The notes under the pieces: generated by a model | What the model was told of the DNA's origin: nothing | What the model saw: only the letters and a program-made list of their open reading frames with translations | Database searches by the model: none | Position numbers and translations under genes: made by a program | NCBI RefSeq assembly: GCF_900094555.1 | Contig: NZ_FMAC01000003.1 | Location: 434,001-498,000, forward strand | DNA: 64,000 nt | DNA from: Martinezella hainanensis | GTDB taxonomy: Bacteria > Pseudomonadota > Alphaproteobacteria > Rhizobiales > Rhizobiaceae | Reading direction: 5' to 3' | Shown: piece by piece, positions 42,076 to 51,150 of the stretch | How the letters are laid out: each line of letters opens with the position of its first letter | Numbering within the stretch: position 1 is the first letter of the stretch

Positions 42076-43611
42076 TTAGTCGACGGTGACTTCGTTCAGC
42101 TTGATGCGGGTATCGGGTGCGGGCACGAAGCCCTTGACCCGCTTGCTGACGCCGTAGATCGCGTTGCTGTTGTAGAGCGGCAGTTCCAGCGCCTTGTCGG
42201 CGACATACTTGCCGATGTCTTTCAGCACCTTCTCGCGCTCGGCGCGATCGGTGAGGGGACGCTGCGATTCCAAGAGCTTGTCGAGCGTGGCATCCTTTTC
42301 ATAAGGATTCCACTTTTCGCCGGAGTGGTACATCGAATAGGCGGTGTTGTCGTAGTCGAAGGTCCAGCCGCCCCATTTCTGCTGGAACATCGCGCCGGTC
42401 TTGCCCTGCGGGATGATGTCGTTCAGCAGAACGTTGGTTTCATAGGGCTTGATGGTGGCGGTGAGGCCGACCATCTGCAGATAGCTTGCCACGACCTGCG
42501 CCACTTCGTTCATCGTCGCGTCATTGCCGCGAATGTCGATCTGCAGTGCAGCGCCAGGCTTCACGCCAGCTTCGGCAAGCAGCTTCTTTGCGCCTGCAGG
42601 ATCGTAGGGAAGCGGCTTCAGATCGGCATCGTAGCCGAAGGAAAGCGAGTTCTGGAAACTGACGATCTCGGTTCCCTGGCCCGCGAGGATCGACTTGACG
42701 ATCGTGTCGCGGTCGACGGCCATGATGATCGCCTTGCGCACGCGCGGATCGGCGGTGATGCCATCGCGGGTGTTGAAGCGCAGCGCGTCGACTGTCGGGC
42801 CGGGAACACTGGCGATTTCGAGCTTGGAGTCGCCCTGGATGACCGGGAGCATGCCGATCGGAATGGTCGGCGGGATGACGATATCGACGCGGCCGGCCTG
42901 AAGTTCGGCAACGGCGGTCGCCGGCTCGCTGATGAAGCGGTATTCGAGCTCGGAAAGCTTCGGAGCGCCGCCCCAGTAGTCCGGATTGGCTTCGAGCTTG
43001 ATGTTCACCTTCGGCGTATAGGAAACGAACTTGAATGCACCGGTGCCGACCGGGTTGAGATTGAAGTAATCCTCGCCCTTTTCCTTGATGTATTTCGGCG
43101 GAACGATCATCGCGCCATAGCCGGCGAGCTTCGTCAAAAGCACCGGATCGGGCGTTTTCAGCTTCATGTCGACGGTGTAGTCGTCGATGATGTCAACGCT
43201 TTCGATCGCGGTGTAGTTCGAGCGCTGCGGTCCCTTGGCGCCCTGCTCGCCGAGCAGGCGATCGAAGGTGAACTTCACCGCCTCGGCATTGAAGGGCTCG
43301 CCGTCATGGAATTTGACATTGTGGCGAAGCTTGAAGCGGATGCGCTTGCCCTGATCCAGTTCTTCCCAGGATTCGGCAAGGCCCGGCACCAGTTTGAGAT
43401 CGGGGCCGCGATAGGTGAGGCCATCGAAGATGTTGGTCGAGACGGCAGCCCATGCCACCAGGAACGTGTCGATCGGGTCCCAGCTGCCCGGGTCCTGCGA
43501 CGACGACACGGTGAGCTTGCCCGCCGCGAAGGCCGGAGCGGCGCTGATGGTGACGCTCGACATGACGAGTGCGGTCAGAGCGGTTTTCAATCCCCATTTC
43601 ATTGTTTTCAT
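42076..43611 (-). CDS. Peptide ABC transporter substrate-binding protein (SBP_bac_5 family)
   Basis: This 511-residue periplasmic protein has signal peptide MKTMKWGLKTALTALVMSS, with cleavage near AFA-AGK (residue 29). The mature protein shows LAESWEELDQGKRIRFKLRHNVKFHDGEPFNAEAVKFTFDRLL, the standard family-5 strand/helix pattern, and VRKAIIMAVDRDTIV. It captures a peptide or opine-like ligand for the permeases. It lies between the fused ATPase gene (44 bases upstream) and the permeases. The second candidate start at 43602 differs by three residues. Confidence 0.92.
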   Translation of the reverse strand: MKTMKWGLKTALTALVMSSVTISAAPAFAAGKLTVSSSQDPGSWDPIDTFLVAWAAVSTNIFDGLTYRGPDLKLVPGLAESWEELDQGKRIRFKLRHNVKFHDGEPFNAEAVKFTFDRLLGEQGAKGPQRSNYTAIESVDIIDDYTVDMKLKTPDPVLLTKLAGYGAMIVPPKYIKEKGEDYFNLNPVGTGAFKFVSYTPKVNIKLEANPDYWGGAPKLSELEYRFISEPATAVAELQAGRVDIVIPPTIPIGMLPVIQGDSKLEIASVPGPTVDALRFNTRDGITADPRVRKAIIMAVDRDTIVKSILAGQGTEIVSFQNSLSFGYDADLKPLPYDPAGAKKLLAEAGVKPGAALQIDIRGNDATMNEVAQVVASYLQMVGLTATIKPYETNVLLNDIIPQGKTGAMFQQKWGGWTFDYDNTAYSMYHSGEKWNPYEKDATLDKLLESQRPLTDRAEREKVLKDIGKYVADKALELPLYNSNAIYGVSKRVKGFVPAPDTRIKLNEVTVD

Positions 43612-43655
43612 TGAACCTGTTTCCTCTTCAGATCGATGCTATGGTTGGCGGTCGT

Positions 43656-45482
43656 TCAGGCACTCTTGGCGATGAAGTGGCCTGAAGTGATTTCCTCGTG
43701 AGCCAGGATCGGTGGCTCGTCGCCGACGCGGCGGACGGGATTGGGGATCTCGCCCTCGATGAGAGCGGTTCTGCGCTCCTGTGTCGGATCGGCGATCGGC
43801 ACGGCCGAGATCAGGCGCTGCGTATAGGCGTGCATCGGGGTTTCGAAGACCTGCCGCCGGCTGCCGATCTCCATGATCTGGCCGAGGTAGAGGACGGCGA
43901 CGCGATGGCTGATCTTTTCGACCACGGCCATGTCATGGCTGATGAATAGATAGGCAAGTTCACGCTCGGCCTGCAGGTCCATCAATAGGTTGATGATCTG
44001 CGCCTGGATCGAGACGTCGAGGGCGGAAAGCGCCTCGTCGGCGATGATGAGCTTCGGATCGGAGGCAAGTGCGCGGGCGATGCAGACGCGCTGGCGCTGG
44101 CCGCCGGAAAACTCATGCGGGTAGCGATCGGCATGGGCGGATGTCAGGCCAACGCGCTCCAGAAGCTCATCGACCCTGCGACGCACCTCTTTCGATCCGG
44201 AAATGATGCTGTGGGTGTTGATCGGTTCCGCAATCGAGAATCCCACAGTCTTGCGCGGGTCGAGCGAAGCGAAGGGGTCCTGGAAGATATACTGCACGTC
44301 GCGCCGCAGGCGGAACCGTTCCAGTGCCGACATGGCGGCAAAGCTCTTGCCATTGAAGGTGATTTCGCCCGAGCGTGCCTTCTGCAATTGCTGGATGGTG
44401 CGACCGATGGTCGATTTTCCCGAGCCGGATTCGCCGACAAGCGCCAGCGTCTCACCGGGGTGAATGTTGAAAGCGACCTTCTGGACGGCACTGCAGCGAT
44501 GCGTGACCTGGCCGAATATGTTCTTTTTGATATCGAAGCGCACAAAGAGATCGCGCACGGACAGCAGCGGCTGCTGGTCGTAGCGGGCGGTATTCTGCAC
44601 CCGCTCCTCGCCGACGATTTTGGGCTCGCCGCCATCGAGAATGGTCAAGGGCATGCGCTTCGGAAAATCCTGGCCGGTCATGCTGCCAAGTCTCGGCACC
44701 GCGGCGAGAAGAGCCTTCGTATAAGGGTGCTGCGGATTGGCAAATATCTCGCGAACCGGGCCTTCCTCGACCTTCTTGCCTTTCCACATCACCACGACGT
44801 CGTCGGCCATTTCGGCGACAACACCCATGTCATGGGTGATGAAGATCATGCCCATGCCCAGATCCTTCTGCAAATCCCGCATGATGTTGAGGATCTGCGC
44901 CTGGATCGTCACGTCGAGCGCCGTCGTCGGTTCGTCGGCAATCAGTAGTTTCGGGCGGCAGGCGAGCGCCATGGCGATCATGACGCGTTGGCGCATGCCG
45001 CCGGACAGCTGATGCGGGTAGCGCGTCAACAGCGCCTCGGCATCGGGTAGACGCACCATTTCGAGCAGGCGTCGGGCTTCAGCCATCGCGGCGGACTTGC
45101 CGATCTTCTCGTGCAGCAGAAGGACTTCGCAGATCTGGTCGCCGATGGTGAAGACGGGGTTGAGCGAGGTCATCGGCTCCTGGAAGATCATGGCGATCTC
45201 CTTGCCGCGGACGGAGCGCATGTCCCTCTGCGAGAGTTTCAGCAGGTCTTTGCCATTGAAGAGGATGCTGCCGGTTTCGAAGCGCGCACCCATCATGTCT
45301 GCGAGGCGCATGACCGAGAGCGAGGTCACCGACTTTCCGGAGCCGGATTCGCCGACAACCGCAAGCGTTCTGCCCGGTTCGACCGAAAAGGAAAGCCCCT
45401 CGACCACGCGGTTTTCACCGAACCGCACGGTCAGATCCGCTACAGACAGAAGCGGTTTGTTGTCGCCTGTAGCATTCGTCAT
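43656..45482 (-). CDS. Fused double-domain peptide ABC transporter ATPase (DppD-DppF fusion)
   Basis: This 608-residue protein holds two nucleotide-binding domains. Domain 1 has [13 protein letters not shown], and [13 protein letters not shown]. Domain 2 has [17 protein letters not shown], and [14 protein letters not shown], in which the usual DEP is DEA. Each has the [12 protein letters not shown] or [12 protein letters not shown] type oligopeptide tail. It energises the transporter encoded downstream. Its start codon overlaps a 46-codon upstream frame as ATGA. The same fused architecture occurs in the first peptide operon (3189-4835), but the two proteins are clearly different. Confidence 0.94.
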   Translation of the reverse strand: MTNATGDNKPLLSVADLTVRFGENRVVEGLSFSVEPGRTLAVVGESGSGKSVTSLSVMRLADMMGARFETGSILFNGKDLLKLSQRDMRSVRGKEIAMIFQEPMTSLNPVFTIGDQICEVLLLHEKIGKSAAMAEARRLLEMVRLPDAEALLTRYPHQLSGGMRQRVMIAMALACRPKLLIADEPTTALDVTIQAQILNIMRDLQKDLGMGMIFITHDMGVVAEMADDVVVMWKGKKVEEGPVREIFANPQHPYTKALLAAVPRLGSMTGQDFPKRMPLTILDGGEPKIVGEERVQNTARYDQQPLLSVRDLFVRFDIKKNIFGQVTHRCSAVQKVAFNIHPGETLALVGESGSGKSTIGRTIQQLQKARSGEITFNGKSFAAMSALERFRLRRDVQYIFQDPFASLDPRKTVGFSIAEPINTHSIISGSKEVRRRVDELLERVGLTSAHADRYPHEFSGGQRQRVCIARALASDPKLIIADEALSALDVSIQAQIINLLMDLQAERELAYLFISHDMAVVEKISHRVAVLYLGQIMEIGSRRQVFETPMHAYTQRLISAVPIADPTQERRTALIEGEIPNPVRRVGDEPPILAHEEITSGHFIAKSA

Positions 45483-45619
45483 GCGCTTACCTCGATATTG
45501 GGCAGGTCGTTCATGGCGTCCGGGATGATGGCCGTGTCACACTTTGCATCGATCATGCAGATGCGCTCGCCGAGATCGCCGTCAGGGCCGGATCGTAGCA
45601 CGCTCATGCGGACACCCAT
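45479..45619 (-). CDS. Small ORF (46 residues) overlapping the ATPase start
   Basis: On the minus strand ATG 45619 (alternative ATG 45607) opens a 46-codon frame (MGVRMSVLRSGPDGDLGERI at the start, then MIDAKCDTAIIPDAMNDLPN). It ends in TGA overlapping the ATPase ATG as ATGA, the same coupling used by other genes here. No -10-like or structural feature explains the sequence otherwise. I do not recognise a family. It may be the shortened remnant of a larger first gene or a true leader peptide. The ribosome site is weak (GCCGGG). Confidence 0.5.
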   Translation of the reverse strand: MGVRMSVLRSGPDGDLGERICMIDAKCDTAIIPDAMNDLPNIEVSA

Positions 45620-45926
45620 TGCGACCCGGCAAAAGCAGGCGATGTTTTTCTACAAAACAGGCGTCTCATGAACATCTGTATCCGCGTTCCCATTATATTT
45701 GTTAGGGCATGAGATAGCATCAAACAACAATCTGGTCTATATTGTTCAACAATTTTCGTATTGCCAATCAAAAATGGGGACAAACCTGCATAAAATCGTC
45801 CAACGGACTTTCCTGTTGGGGCAGTTCGACAGCCGTAGACAAGCATGAGAGCTCCACTCGCTTTCCAGTAAATGCTTGATACGGGCAGGCATCGGAGACG
45901 ATTGAGCGCAGGCGCCGGGAGAGCAA
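45620..45926. promoter_or_regulatory. Divergent promoter region of the second peptide operon
   Basis: About 300 bases between the small ORF and the GntR/FCD gene, AT-rich in 45650-45780, holding the operator at 45741-45753. No other gene is supported. Confidence 0.45.
45741..45753. promoter_or_regulatory. Palindromic FadR-type operator ATTGTTCAACAAT
   Basis: A perfect 13-base palindrome (six-base arms around one base). TTGTTCAACAA within it matches TNGTNNNACNA, the FadR-subfamily consensus. It lies in the gap between the peptide operon and its divergent GntR/FCD gene. Confidence 0.6.
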
Positions 45927-46619
45927 ATGAAGCAGACAAATCTTGCGAGCATCGAGCCGACATCAGTCGCAGAGACGGGGCAGACGCTGGCGGAACTGAC
46001 GGCTGCCCGCATCCGCGAGCGCGTGATCAGCGGTACGCTGTCGCCGGGCAGTCATCTGTCCGAGGCAGCTCTTTGCGAGGAGCTGCAGGTCTCGCGCAAT
46101 ACGCTACGCGAAGTCTTCCGGCTGCTGACGAAAGAGGGCGTGCTGCGTCACGAAGCCAATCGCGGCGTCTTCGTTTCCACGCCGAGCATCTCGACGATCA
46201 TGGATATCTTCCATATTCGCCGCCTGATCGAGTGCTCGGCGCTTGCCAATGCACATCACCGCCATCCGAGCGTCGACAAGATGCGTGCCGCCATCGAGGC
46301 TGCCGTCCAGCATCGTGATCGCGGCGAATGGCTGGAGGTCGGTAGCGCCGATATTGCCTTTCATGCAGCGATCGTCGAGCTTGCGGACAGTCCCAGGCTT
46401 TCCGCCTTCTATGCGCAGATCTCGCTGGAGTTGCGTCTGGTGTTCGGCTTGATCCGCGATCCCGAATATCTGCATGCTCCCTATGTCGGCCAGAACGCGA
46501 CTATTCTTGCGCATCTGGAGGAGGGGGCGCCGGCAAGTGCTGCCGAGGCGCTGGAGAAATATCTGTTTCAGGCGGAGCGCTTCATCCTGGCTGCCTATTC
46601 AAGGGCGATGCCCGGCTGA
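45927..46619 (+). CDS. GntR family transcriptional regulator, FCD domain
   Basis: This 230-residue protein has a winged helix with AALCEELQVSRNTLREVFRLLTKEGVL and the wing EANRGVFVS. Its FCD domain includes IFHIRRLIECSALANAHHRHPSV, then DIAFHAAIVELADSPRLSAFY, with conserved Asp/His positions for metal or carboxylate binding. It is divergent from the second peptide operon. The operator at 45741-45753 lies in the gap, so it is the probable regulator of the M14 peptidase and transporter genes. The effector may be a peptide-derived carboxylate. Confidence 0.9.
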   Translation: MKQTNLASIEPTSVAETGQTLAELTAARIRERVISGTLSPGSHLSEAALCEELQVSRNTLREVFRLLTKEGVLRHEANRGVFVSTPSISTIMDIFHIRRLIECSALANAHHRHPSVDKMRAAIEAAVQHRDRGEWLEVGSADIAFHAAIVELADSPRLSAFYAQISLELRLVFGLIRDPEYLHAPYVGQNATILAHLEEGAPASAAEALEKYLFQAERFILAAYSRAMPG

Positions 46620-46840
46620 GATTTGATCTCGCTCATTGGTACTATGAATGATGTGGATAACTCCGGCGTGAGGGCGGAAGTCCGGATGCAACCATTTGCG
46701 TCTTTGCCAGCTTTGGCGGAAGGATAGACAGCACCCGGGATGAAGGCATGTTGTCCATCGGGCGGCCGAGATTGGTTTGGCTGCAATCGATCAGGATCAT
46801 TGCGTGCCGATCAGCCGGAGAATTCGTTTCGGCAACCGAT

Positions 46841-48082
46841 ATGACGGATGATGAGGCTATGGACGCGCGATCCTTGACGACCCCCAGCAGGGCCACCGCG
46901 ATCCAGCAGGTTTGGGCTTCGCCACTCTATCGCGGCGCGACGCTTGCGCTGTTTCTCTCCGGCCTTGCGACATCGGCTTCGTTGCCGCAAATCGTCCTCT
47001 TCCTGGTGAAGGAACTCGGGGCGTCCTTGCCGGTGGCGGGGCTCTATTATCTGACCGGCCTGACGGCACCGATCGCCGGCTACCTCGTCGGCAGCTATTC
47101 CGACAGAAGTGGCAGGCGTTTCGGCCTTTTCCGGCTTTGCGCCATTGCCGGCGCCCTCGGCTGGGCGGGGATTGCGCTTTCCACCAAGCCATGGATGCCG
47201 TTCGTGATCGGCACAGTCATTCTGGGTTTTTCAGGATCGGCCACATCGCAGCTGTTCACTGCCATTCATGACGATCTCAAAGCGAAAGGAACCGGTGCCA
47301 ACGATAGCGTGGTCGCCATCATCCGAATGGCCTTGACGGCCGGTTGGGTCATCGGGCCGTTTTTGGGTGCCTGGTGCGCGGTCGAAATCGGCCTCCGCCC
47401 CATGCTGTGGGGAACGGCGATCTGCTTCTTCGCGCAGATCATTCCGCTCGGAACCCAGCATGCCTTGGCCACGCCCAGACAGCGAGCCGATAAAAAGACT
47501 GATGCCGTCGGTCATGTCGGCTGGTCCGAGATGCTGCCGCTTCTGGCCTTCACCGGCCTTTACGTGCTGGTCTATGCTGGCGAGCCGATCAAATACGGAT
47601 TCTTACTGCTTTACATGCAAGACCAGCTCAAGCTTGATCCTTCCATTCAGGGATCGGTGATCGGAACGCAGCCATTCATCGAACTCATCCTGATGCCGTT
47701 TAGCGTTCTTTTGGCGCGACGGATCGGCATTCTATGGATGATGTGCGTCGCCGCGATCTGCGGCGTTATGGCCAACCTCTGTTTTGCGGCCTGGCCGACG
47801 GCTATGGGCATGTTTGCTGGCCAGATCCTGATGGGCGGTGTCTGGGGGCTCTATATGGTGCTCGGGCTGATCGTTGCCCAAAGGCTCCTTCCGAATGCGG
47901 TCGCGACGGCTTCGGCGATCTTCATGAGCTCGCCGGCGCTTGCCAGTGCGCTTGGCGGCGGCGTTGGGGGTGTCGGTGTTGCCTATCTAGGGCTTCCGAA
48001 CGTTTTCTATCTTCCGGCGGCGTTCTCTCTGGCTGCAGCGCTCGGTCTCGCCATGATGGCCCGCTCGGGTGCCATCAAATAG
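46841..48082 (+). CDS. MFS sugar efflux transporter (Set family)
   Basis: This protein of about 413 residues has twelve helices. SPLYRGATLALFLSGLATSASLPQIVLFLVKELG is the family opening, GSYSDRSGRRFGLFRLCAI is the MFS motif A loop, and MFSSPALASALGGG-like and GLLYLQ-type segments follow the SetA/SetB pattern (ASAIFMSSPALASALGGGVGG). Set proteins export sugars or glycosides. The start is uncertain (ATG 46841 or 46859), since neither has a strong ribosome site. A longer frame back to 46748 has no support. It is encoded alone, 220 bases after the GntR/FCD gene. Confidence 0.85.
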   Translation: MTDDEAMDARSLTTPSRATAIQQVWASPLYRGATLALFLSGLATSASLPQIVLFLVKELGASLPVAGLYYLTGLTAPIAGYLVGSYSDRSGRRFGLFRLCAIAGALGWAGIALSTKPWMPFVIGTVILGFSGSATSQLFTAIHDDLKAKGTGANDSVVAIIRMALTAGWVIGPFLGAWCAVEIGLRPMLWGTAICFFAQIIPLGTQHALATPRQRADKKTDAVGHVGWSEMLPLLAFTGLYVLVYAGEPIKYGFLLLYMQDQLKLDPSIQGSVIGTQPFIELILMPFSVLLARRIGILWMMCVAAICGVMANLCFAAWPTAMGMFAGQILMGGVWGLYMVLGLIVAQRLLPNAVATASAIFMSSPALASALGGGVGGVGVAYLGLPNVFYLPAAFSLAAALGLAMMARSGAIK

Positions 48083-48323
48083 GGGTTTCCCGCCACAAGA
48101 TAGGCATTGTTCAACCTCGGAAGGTTCCGGCCAGCGCCAAACCTGCTCCAATTCTTCGCCCGGGGTTTCTGGTAGGCATGCCTATCATCTTCGCTTTCGG
48201 TTTCGTCGGAGACGCCACATCGCCCTAGCCAGCCGAGCGTTCGTCTCGCTGAAAATAAGATTGACTGAGGACTGTCGATTGTCTAAGTGATAAAGTCATC
48301 TGATGACTTGATGAGATCCAATC
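48083..48323. promoter_or_regulatory. Promoter region of the GntR-CynX pair
   Basis: About 240 bases holding a perfect 12-base palindrome TAGGCATGCCTA (48173-48184) and the operator at 48293-48309. No protein-coding frame with support. Confidence 0.4.
48293..48309. promoter_or_regulatory. Perfect palindrome AAGTCATC-T-GATGACTT, putative autoregulatory operator
   Basis: Eight-base arms (48293-48300 and 48302-48309) around a single T, ending 14 bases before the GntR start codon. A dimeric GntR-type repressor bound here would block transcription of its own gene and the coupled transporter gene. Confidence 0.65.
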
Positions 48324-49001
48324 ATGCGTGCTCTGACCAAAACCACGCTTGCGGATACGGCCGTCGAGGCAATTCGCAGCGAGATTACCGGCCGACGCTG
48401 GCTCGTCGGCGAAAAGCTGCCGAACGAAGCATCCCTCTCGTCGATGCTCTCCGTCAGCCGTGGCACGATCCGCGAGGCGGTAAGAGTGCTGGTATCCCAG
48501 GGTTATCTCGAAACCCGGCAGGGGTCCGGCACCTATGTTCGTTCAAATACGGATGTCAGCCGGCCGCTGGATATGGCGCGCCGTGCCGGGTTGAGGGATC
48601 AGTTCGAGGCTCGGCTTGCGCTGGAGGTCGAGGCCGCCCGCCTTGCGGCGCTACGCCATTCTCCGGAGGTCGTTTCGCAATTGCGCGCCTTGCTGGTTAC
48701 CCGTGGCAACTATGCCGGTGGTAACAAGGCTACGTTCATCGAGCGTGACCTTGCCTTCCACAAAGCTGTCGTTGCGGCTTCGCAGAACAGGGCCATGATC
48801 GAGATCTACGAGTTCTTCTCTCTCTCGATTGCTGAGACCATCGAGGCGACGCTGGGCGAGGGCATTCCCGAGCCGGATATGCTGGCGCATATCGCTATCG
48901 TCGATGCTATCGAAGCCGGCAATCCCGAAACGGCCGATAGAGCTGTGCGCCGCTTCATGGCCCCCATCGTCGCTACTCTTGATCGGTTGCTTATGTCATG
49001 A
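48324..49001 (+). CDS. GntR family transcriptional regulator, FadR/FCD subfamily
   Basis: This 225-residue regulator has a winged helix (LPNEASLSSMLSVSRGTIREAVRVLVSQGYLETRQGSGTYV) and an FCD domain (ARLALEVEAARLAALRHSP, RDLAFHKAVVAASQNRAMIEIY). It is encoded in front of and overlapping a CynX-type transporter gene by four bases (ATGA), so regulator and transporter are made together. The palindrome at 48293-48309 is an obvious candidate for its own binding site. Ligand unknown. Confidence 0.9.
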   Translation: MRALTKTTLADTAVEAIRSEITGRRWLVGEKLPNEASLSSMLSVSRGTIREAVRVLVSQGYLETRQGSGTYVRSNTDVSRPLDMARRAGLRDQFEARLALEVEAARLAALRHSPEVVSQLRALLVTRGNYAGGNKATFIERDLAFHKAVVAASQNRAMIEIYEFFSLSIAETIEATLGEGIPEPDMLAHIAIVDAIEAGNPETADRAVRRFMAPIVATLDRLLMS

Positions 49002-50269
49002 CCAAGCTCTCGCAAAATCTCGCCTCCGTCGAATTGATCGATGCCGAGGCCGATGAAATTCCGGCACCGTTGCCGCATGGAGGCAAGTCGCCGATCGGCA
49101 GGTTTCTGCTGGGTGCGAGCCTTGTGCTCATCGCCTTCAATCTGCGGCCAGTTTTTTCAAGCGCATCGACGCTCTTGCCGGAGATACGGACCGGACTTGG
49201 TCTCTCCGCCTTCGGAACCAGTATTCTTACGACTTTGCCTGTCATCTGCATGGGGCTGTTTTCACCGCTTGCGCCAAGGCTCGCGCAGCGCATCGGGACA
49301 GAGCGTGTCCTGCTGGGCGTCATTTTCATGCTTGCGGTGGGCACGTCGCTACGGGGTTTTTCCTCGATTTCGCTGCTATTCTTGGGCACCGCGTTGGCTG
49401 GCGCCTGCATCGCCATCGGTAATGTGCTGTTGCCCGGCGTAGTCAAGCGCGATTTTCCCGATAAGGCGGCGCTGATGACGGGTTGCTATACGATGGCGCT
49501 ATGCGCAGGCGCTGCGAGCGCAGCCGGCTTTACGCTTCCTGTCGAGCATGCTCTTGGTGGATCGCTCGGCGGCGCGCTCGCAATTTGGGCGCTGCCGGCT
49601 TTCGCCGTCGGACTTCTCTGGTTGCCGCAGGTGATCGGAGCGCGCACCCAGGCGCGGCGTACTGGTTTTCGCGTTACCGGTTTGTGGAGTGATCGCATCG
49701 CCTGGCAGGTAACGCTTTTCATGGGGTTGCAATCGGCGCTTGCCTATTGCGTCTTCGGCTGGCTGGTACCCATCCTGCGCGAACGTGGTCTTGATGGTGT
49801 CACAGCTGGCGTCATCGTGTCTGCCTCGGTCATGGTGCAGGCGGCTGCTTGCCTGGTGGCGCCTCATATCGCCGTTAAGGGTAAGGATCAGCGGGCGATC
49901 AATGTCATCCTCTGCTTAATTGCCGTCATTGCCCTGCTGGGGCTGCTCTTTGCTCCGCTCTGGACGGTCTGGTTCTGGGCGGTACTCCAGGGCGTCGGGC
50001 AGGGTGGATTGATCGCTGTAGCGCTGACTGTCATCGTATTGCGTTCGCCCGATGCACATGTCGCCGCGCATCTCTCTGGCATGGCGCAATTCGTAGGTTA
50101 CCTGCTTGCTGCGATCGGTCCGCTCGTGGTCGGCATGATTCATGGTTGGACGGGAAGCTTTGCCTGGAGTTCCGTCCTGTTTCTGCTGCTCGGTCTCGGT
50201 GCTGCGATCAACGGTTGGTTTGCCGGTCGTGCGATCACCGTCAATGCGAGGACGATTGAAACACCCTGA
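48998..50269 (+). CDS. CynX/NimT-type MFS transporter
   Basis: This 423-residue membrane protein with about twelve helices has the CynX-family opening LVLIAFNLRPVFSSASTLLPEIRTGLGLS, with the NLRP core, in helix 1. CMGLFSPLAPRLAQRIGTERVL is the MFS loop. The family includes the cyanate transporter CynX and the nitroimidazole exporter NimT; the role here cannot be assigned. It is translationally coupled to the GntR gene. It converges with the MucR-like gene across about 140 bases that contain a small hairpin (CCGTTC 50358-50363, GAACGG 50367-50372). Confidence 0.87.
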   Translation: MTKLSQNLASVELIDAEADEIPAPLPHGGKSPIGRFLLGASLVLIAFNLRPVFSSASTLLPEIRTGLGLSAFGTSILTTLPVICMGLFSPLAPRLAQRIGTERVLLGVIFMLAVGTSLRGFSSISLLFLGTALAGACIAIGNVLLPGVVKRDFPDKAALMTGCYTMALCAGAASAAGFTLPVEHALGGSLGGALAIWALPAFAVGLLWLPQVIGARTQARRTGFRVTGLWSDRIAWQVTLFMGLQSALAYCVFGWLVPILRERGLDGVTAGVIVSASVMVQAAACLVAPHIAVKGKDQRAINVILCLIAVIALLGLLFAPLWTVWFWAVLQGVGQGGLIAVALTVIVLRSPDAHVAAHLSGMAQFVGYLLAAIGPLVVGMIHGWTGSFAWSSVLFLLLGLGAAINGWFAGRAITVNARTIETP

Positions 50270-50408
50270 TGGATGCGACGCCGGCTGCCGGAACGCAGCG
50301 TTGAATTGATGCGTCCCAACGCCTGCGATCAATTTTGTTCAGATAAAAGTCAATCGCCCGTTCAAAGAACGGATCGCTTGATTATGGCGCGTGACGAAAA
50401 GATCCGGA
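50270..50408. terminator. Convergent intergenic with small hairpin
   Basis: CCGTTC (50358-50363), loop AAA, GAACGG (50367-50372): a six-pair stem between the convergent CynX-type and MucR-like genes. No T-run is seen, so this is weak evidence for termination. Nothing else is recognisable. Confidence 0.3.
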
Positions 50409-50882
50409 TCAGCCGGCCTTGCGTTGGCGCCGTGGTGGTTCGACCGCCGGAGGAATGTCGGTTACGCTTTTCGCATGGCCCAGGAGAGCCTTCTTTGCCA
50501 ACGTCGATCTTGTGGCTGCATAAGAGGCGGAAACCATCGGATAATCCGCGGGCAGGCCCCATTTCCTTCTATATTCTTCGGGCGTGAGGCCATATTTGCT
50601 GTTTAGATGCCGCTTTAACGACTTGTATTTTCCGCCGTCTTCGAGGCAGATCAGATAGTCATCGGTTATGGATTTCTTGATCGGTACAGCCGGCTTCAAC
50701 AGTTTTTCCACTGCGGTTGCCGACGTTACAGGCTGCTGAGAGCCTGTAAGTGCCAAATAAGTTTCCGTGATGAGCCTCGGCAAATCTTCCGGCGTGGTCG
50801 CATTGCGAAGTACGTAGGCAGATACAATCTTGCTTGTGAGCTCAATAAACCTTTCGTGGCTGGCGGTATTTTCCTTTTTCAT
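50409..50882 (-). CDS. Ros/MucR family regulator lacking canonical zinc ligands
   Basis: This 157-residue protein has the Ros/MucR fold order: an N-terminal helical part (ELTSKIVSAYVLRNATTPEDLPRLITETY), then CLEDGGKYKSLKRHL, SKYGLTPEEYRRKWGLPADYPMV and AARRS-like ends. The Ros finger uses C-x2-C and H-x-H/H ligands. Here the second cysteine is Asp (CLED), and the histidines after KRHL are replaced by asparagine, serine, lysine and tyrosine (NSKY). Zinc-free Ros homologues are known in rhizobia. ATG 50882 follows GAGG; the upstream extension is AT-rich and probably non-coding. Confidence 0.85.
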   Translation of the reverse strand: MKKENTASHERFIELTSKIVSAYVLRNATTPEDLPRLITETYLALTGSQQPVTSATAVEKLLKPAVPIKKSITDDYLICLEDGGKYKSLKRHLNSKYGLTPEEYRRKWGLPADYPMVSASYAATRSTLAKKALLGHAKSVTDIPPAVEPPRRQRKAG

Positions 50883-51150
50883 TTTCGGCCTCACGCAATG
50901 TTTTTTATTTATGTATCCAAAGTTGTTTTTGCTTTCAATAAAAATTGACAGAACTTTAGATATTCTTTGTCGTTGGTTTATTTTCATAGTAAATATCAGG
51001 AGATGTAAGTTTAAATATGTTATTTTCTTATTTTATCACAATATTCGAATCGCGCCAGTGGCGGATGCGCAGTATGGTAGCTCAAATATTCATTTGCCAA
51101 GGACAGTGTGGGGCTTTTTCGACTTGCGCTTTGCCTGGGTTGGATGTCAG
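50883..51150. other. AT-rich promoter region of the MucR-like gene
   Basis: About 270 bases, conspicuously AT-rich compared with the surroundings (50890-51050). It lies upstream of the MucR-like gene and at the 3' end of the Nudix gene. MucR-type proteins prefer AT-rich targets, so self-binding is plausible. No gene is supported. Confidence 0.35.

Noticed and set aside
45111..45671. 186-codon plus-strand frame across the ATPase start
   Set aside because: Mirror of the fused ATPase gene and of the small upstream frame; no family features.
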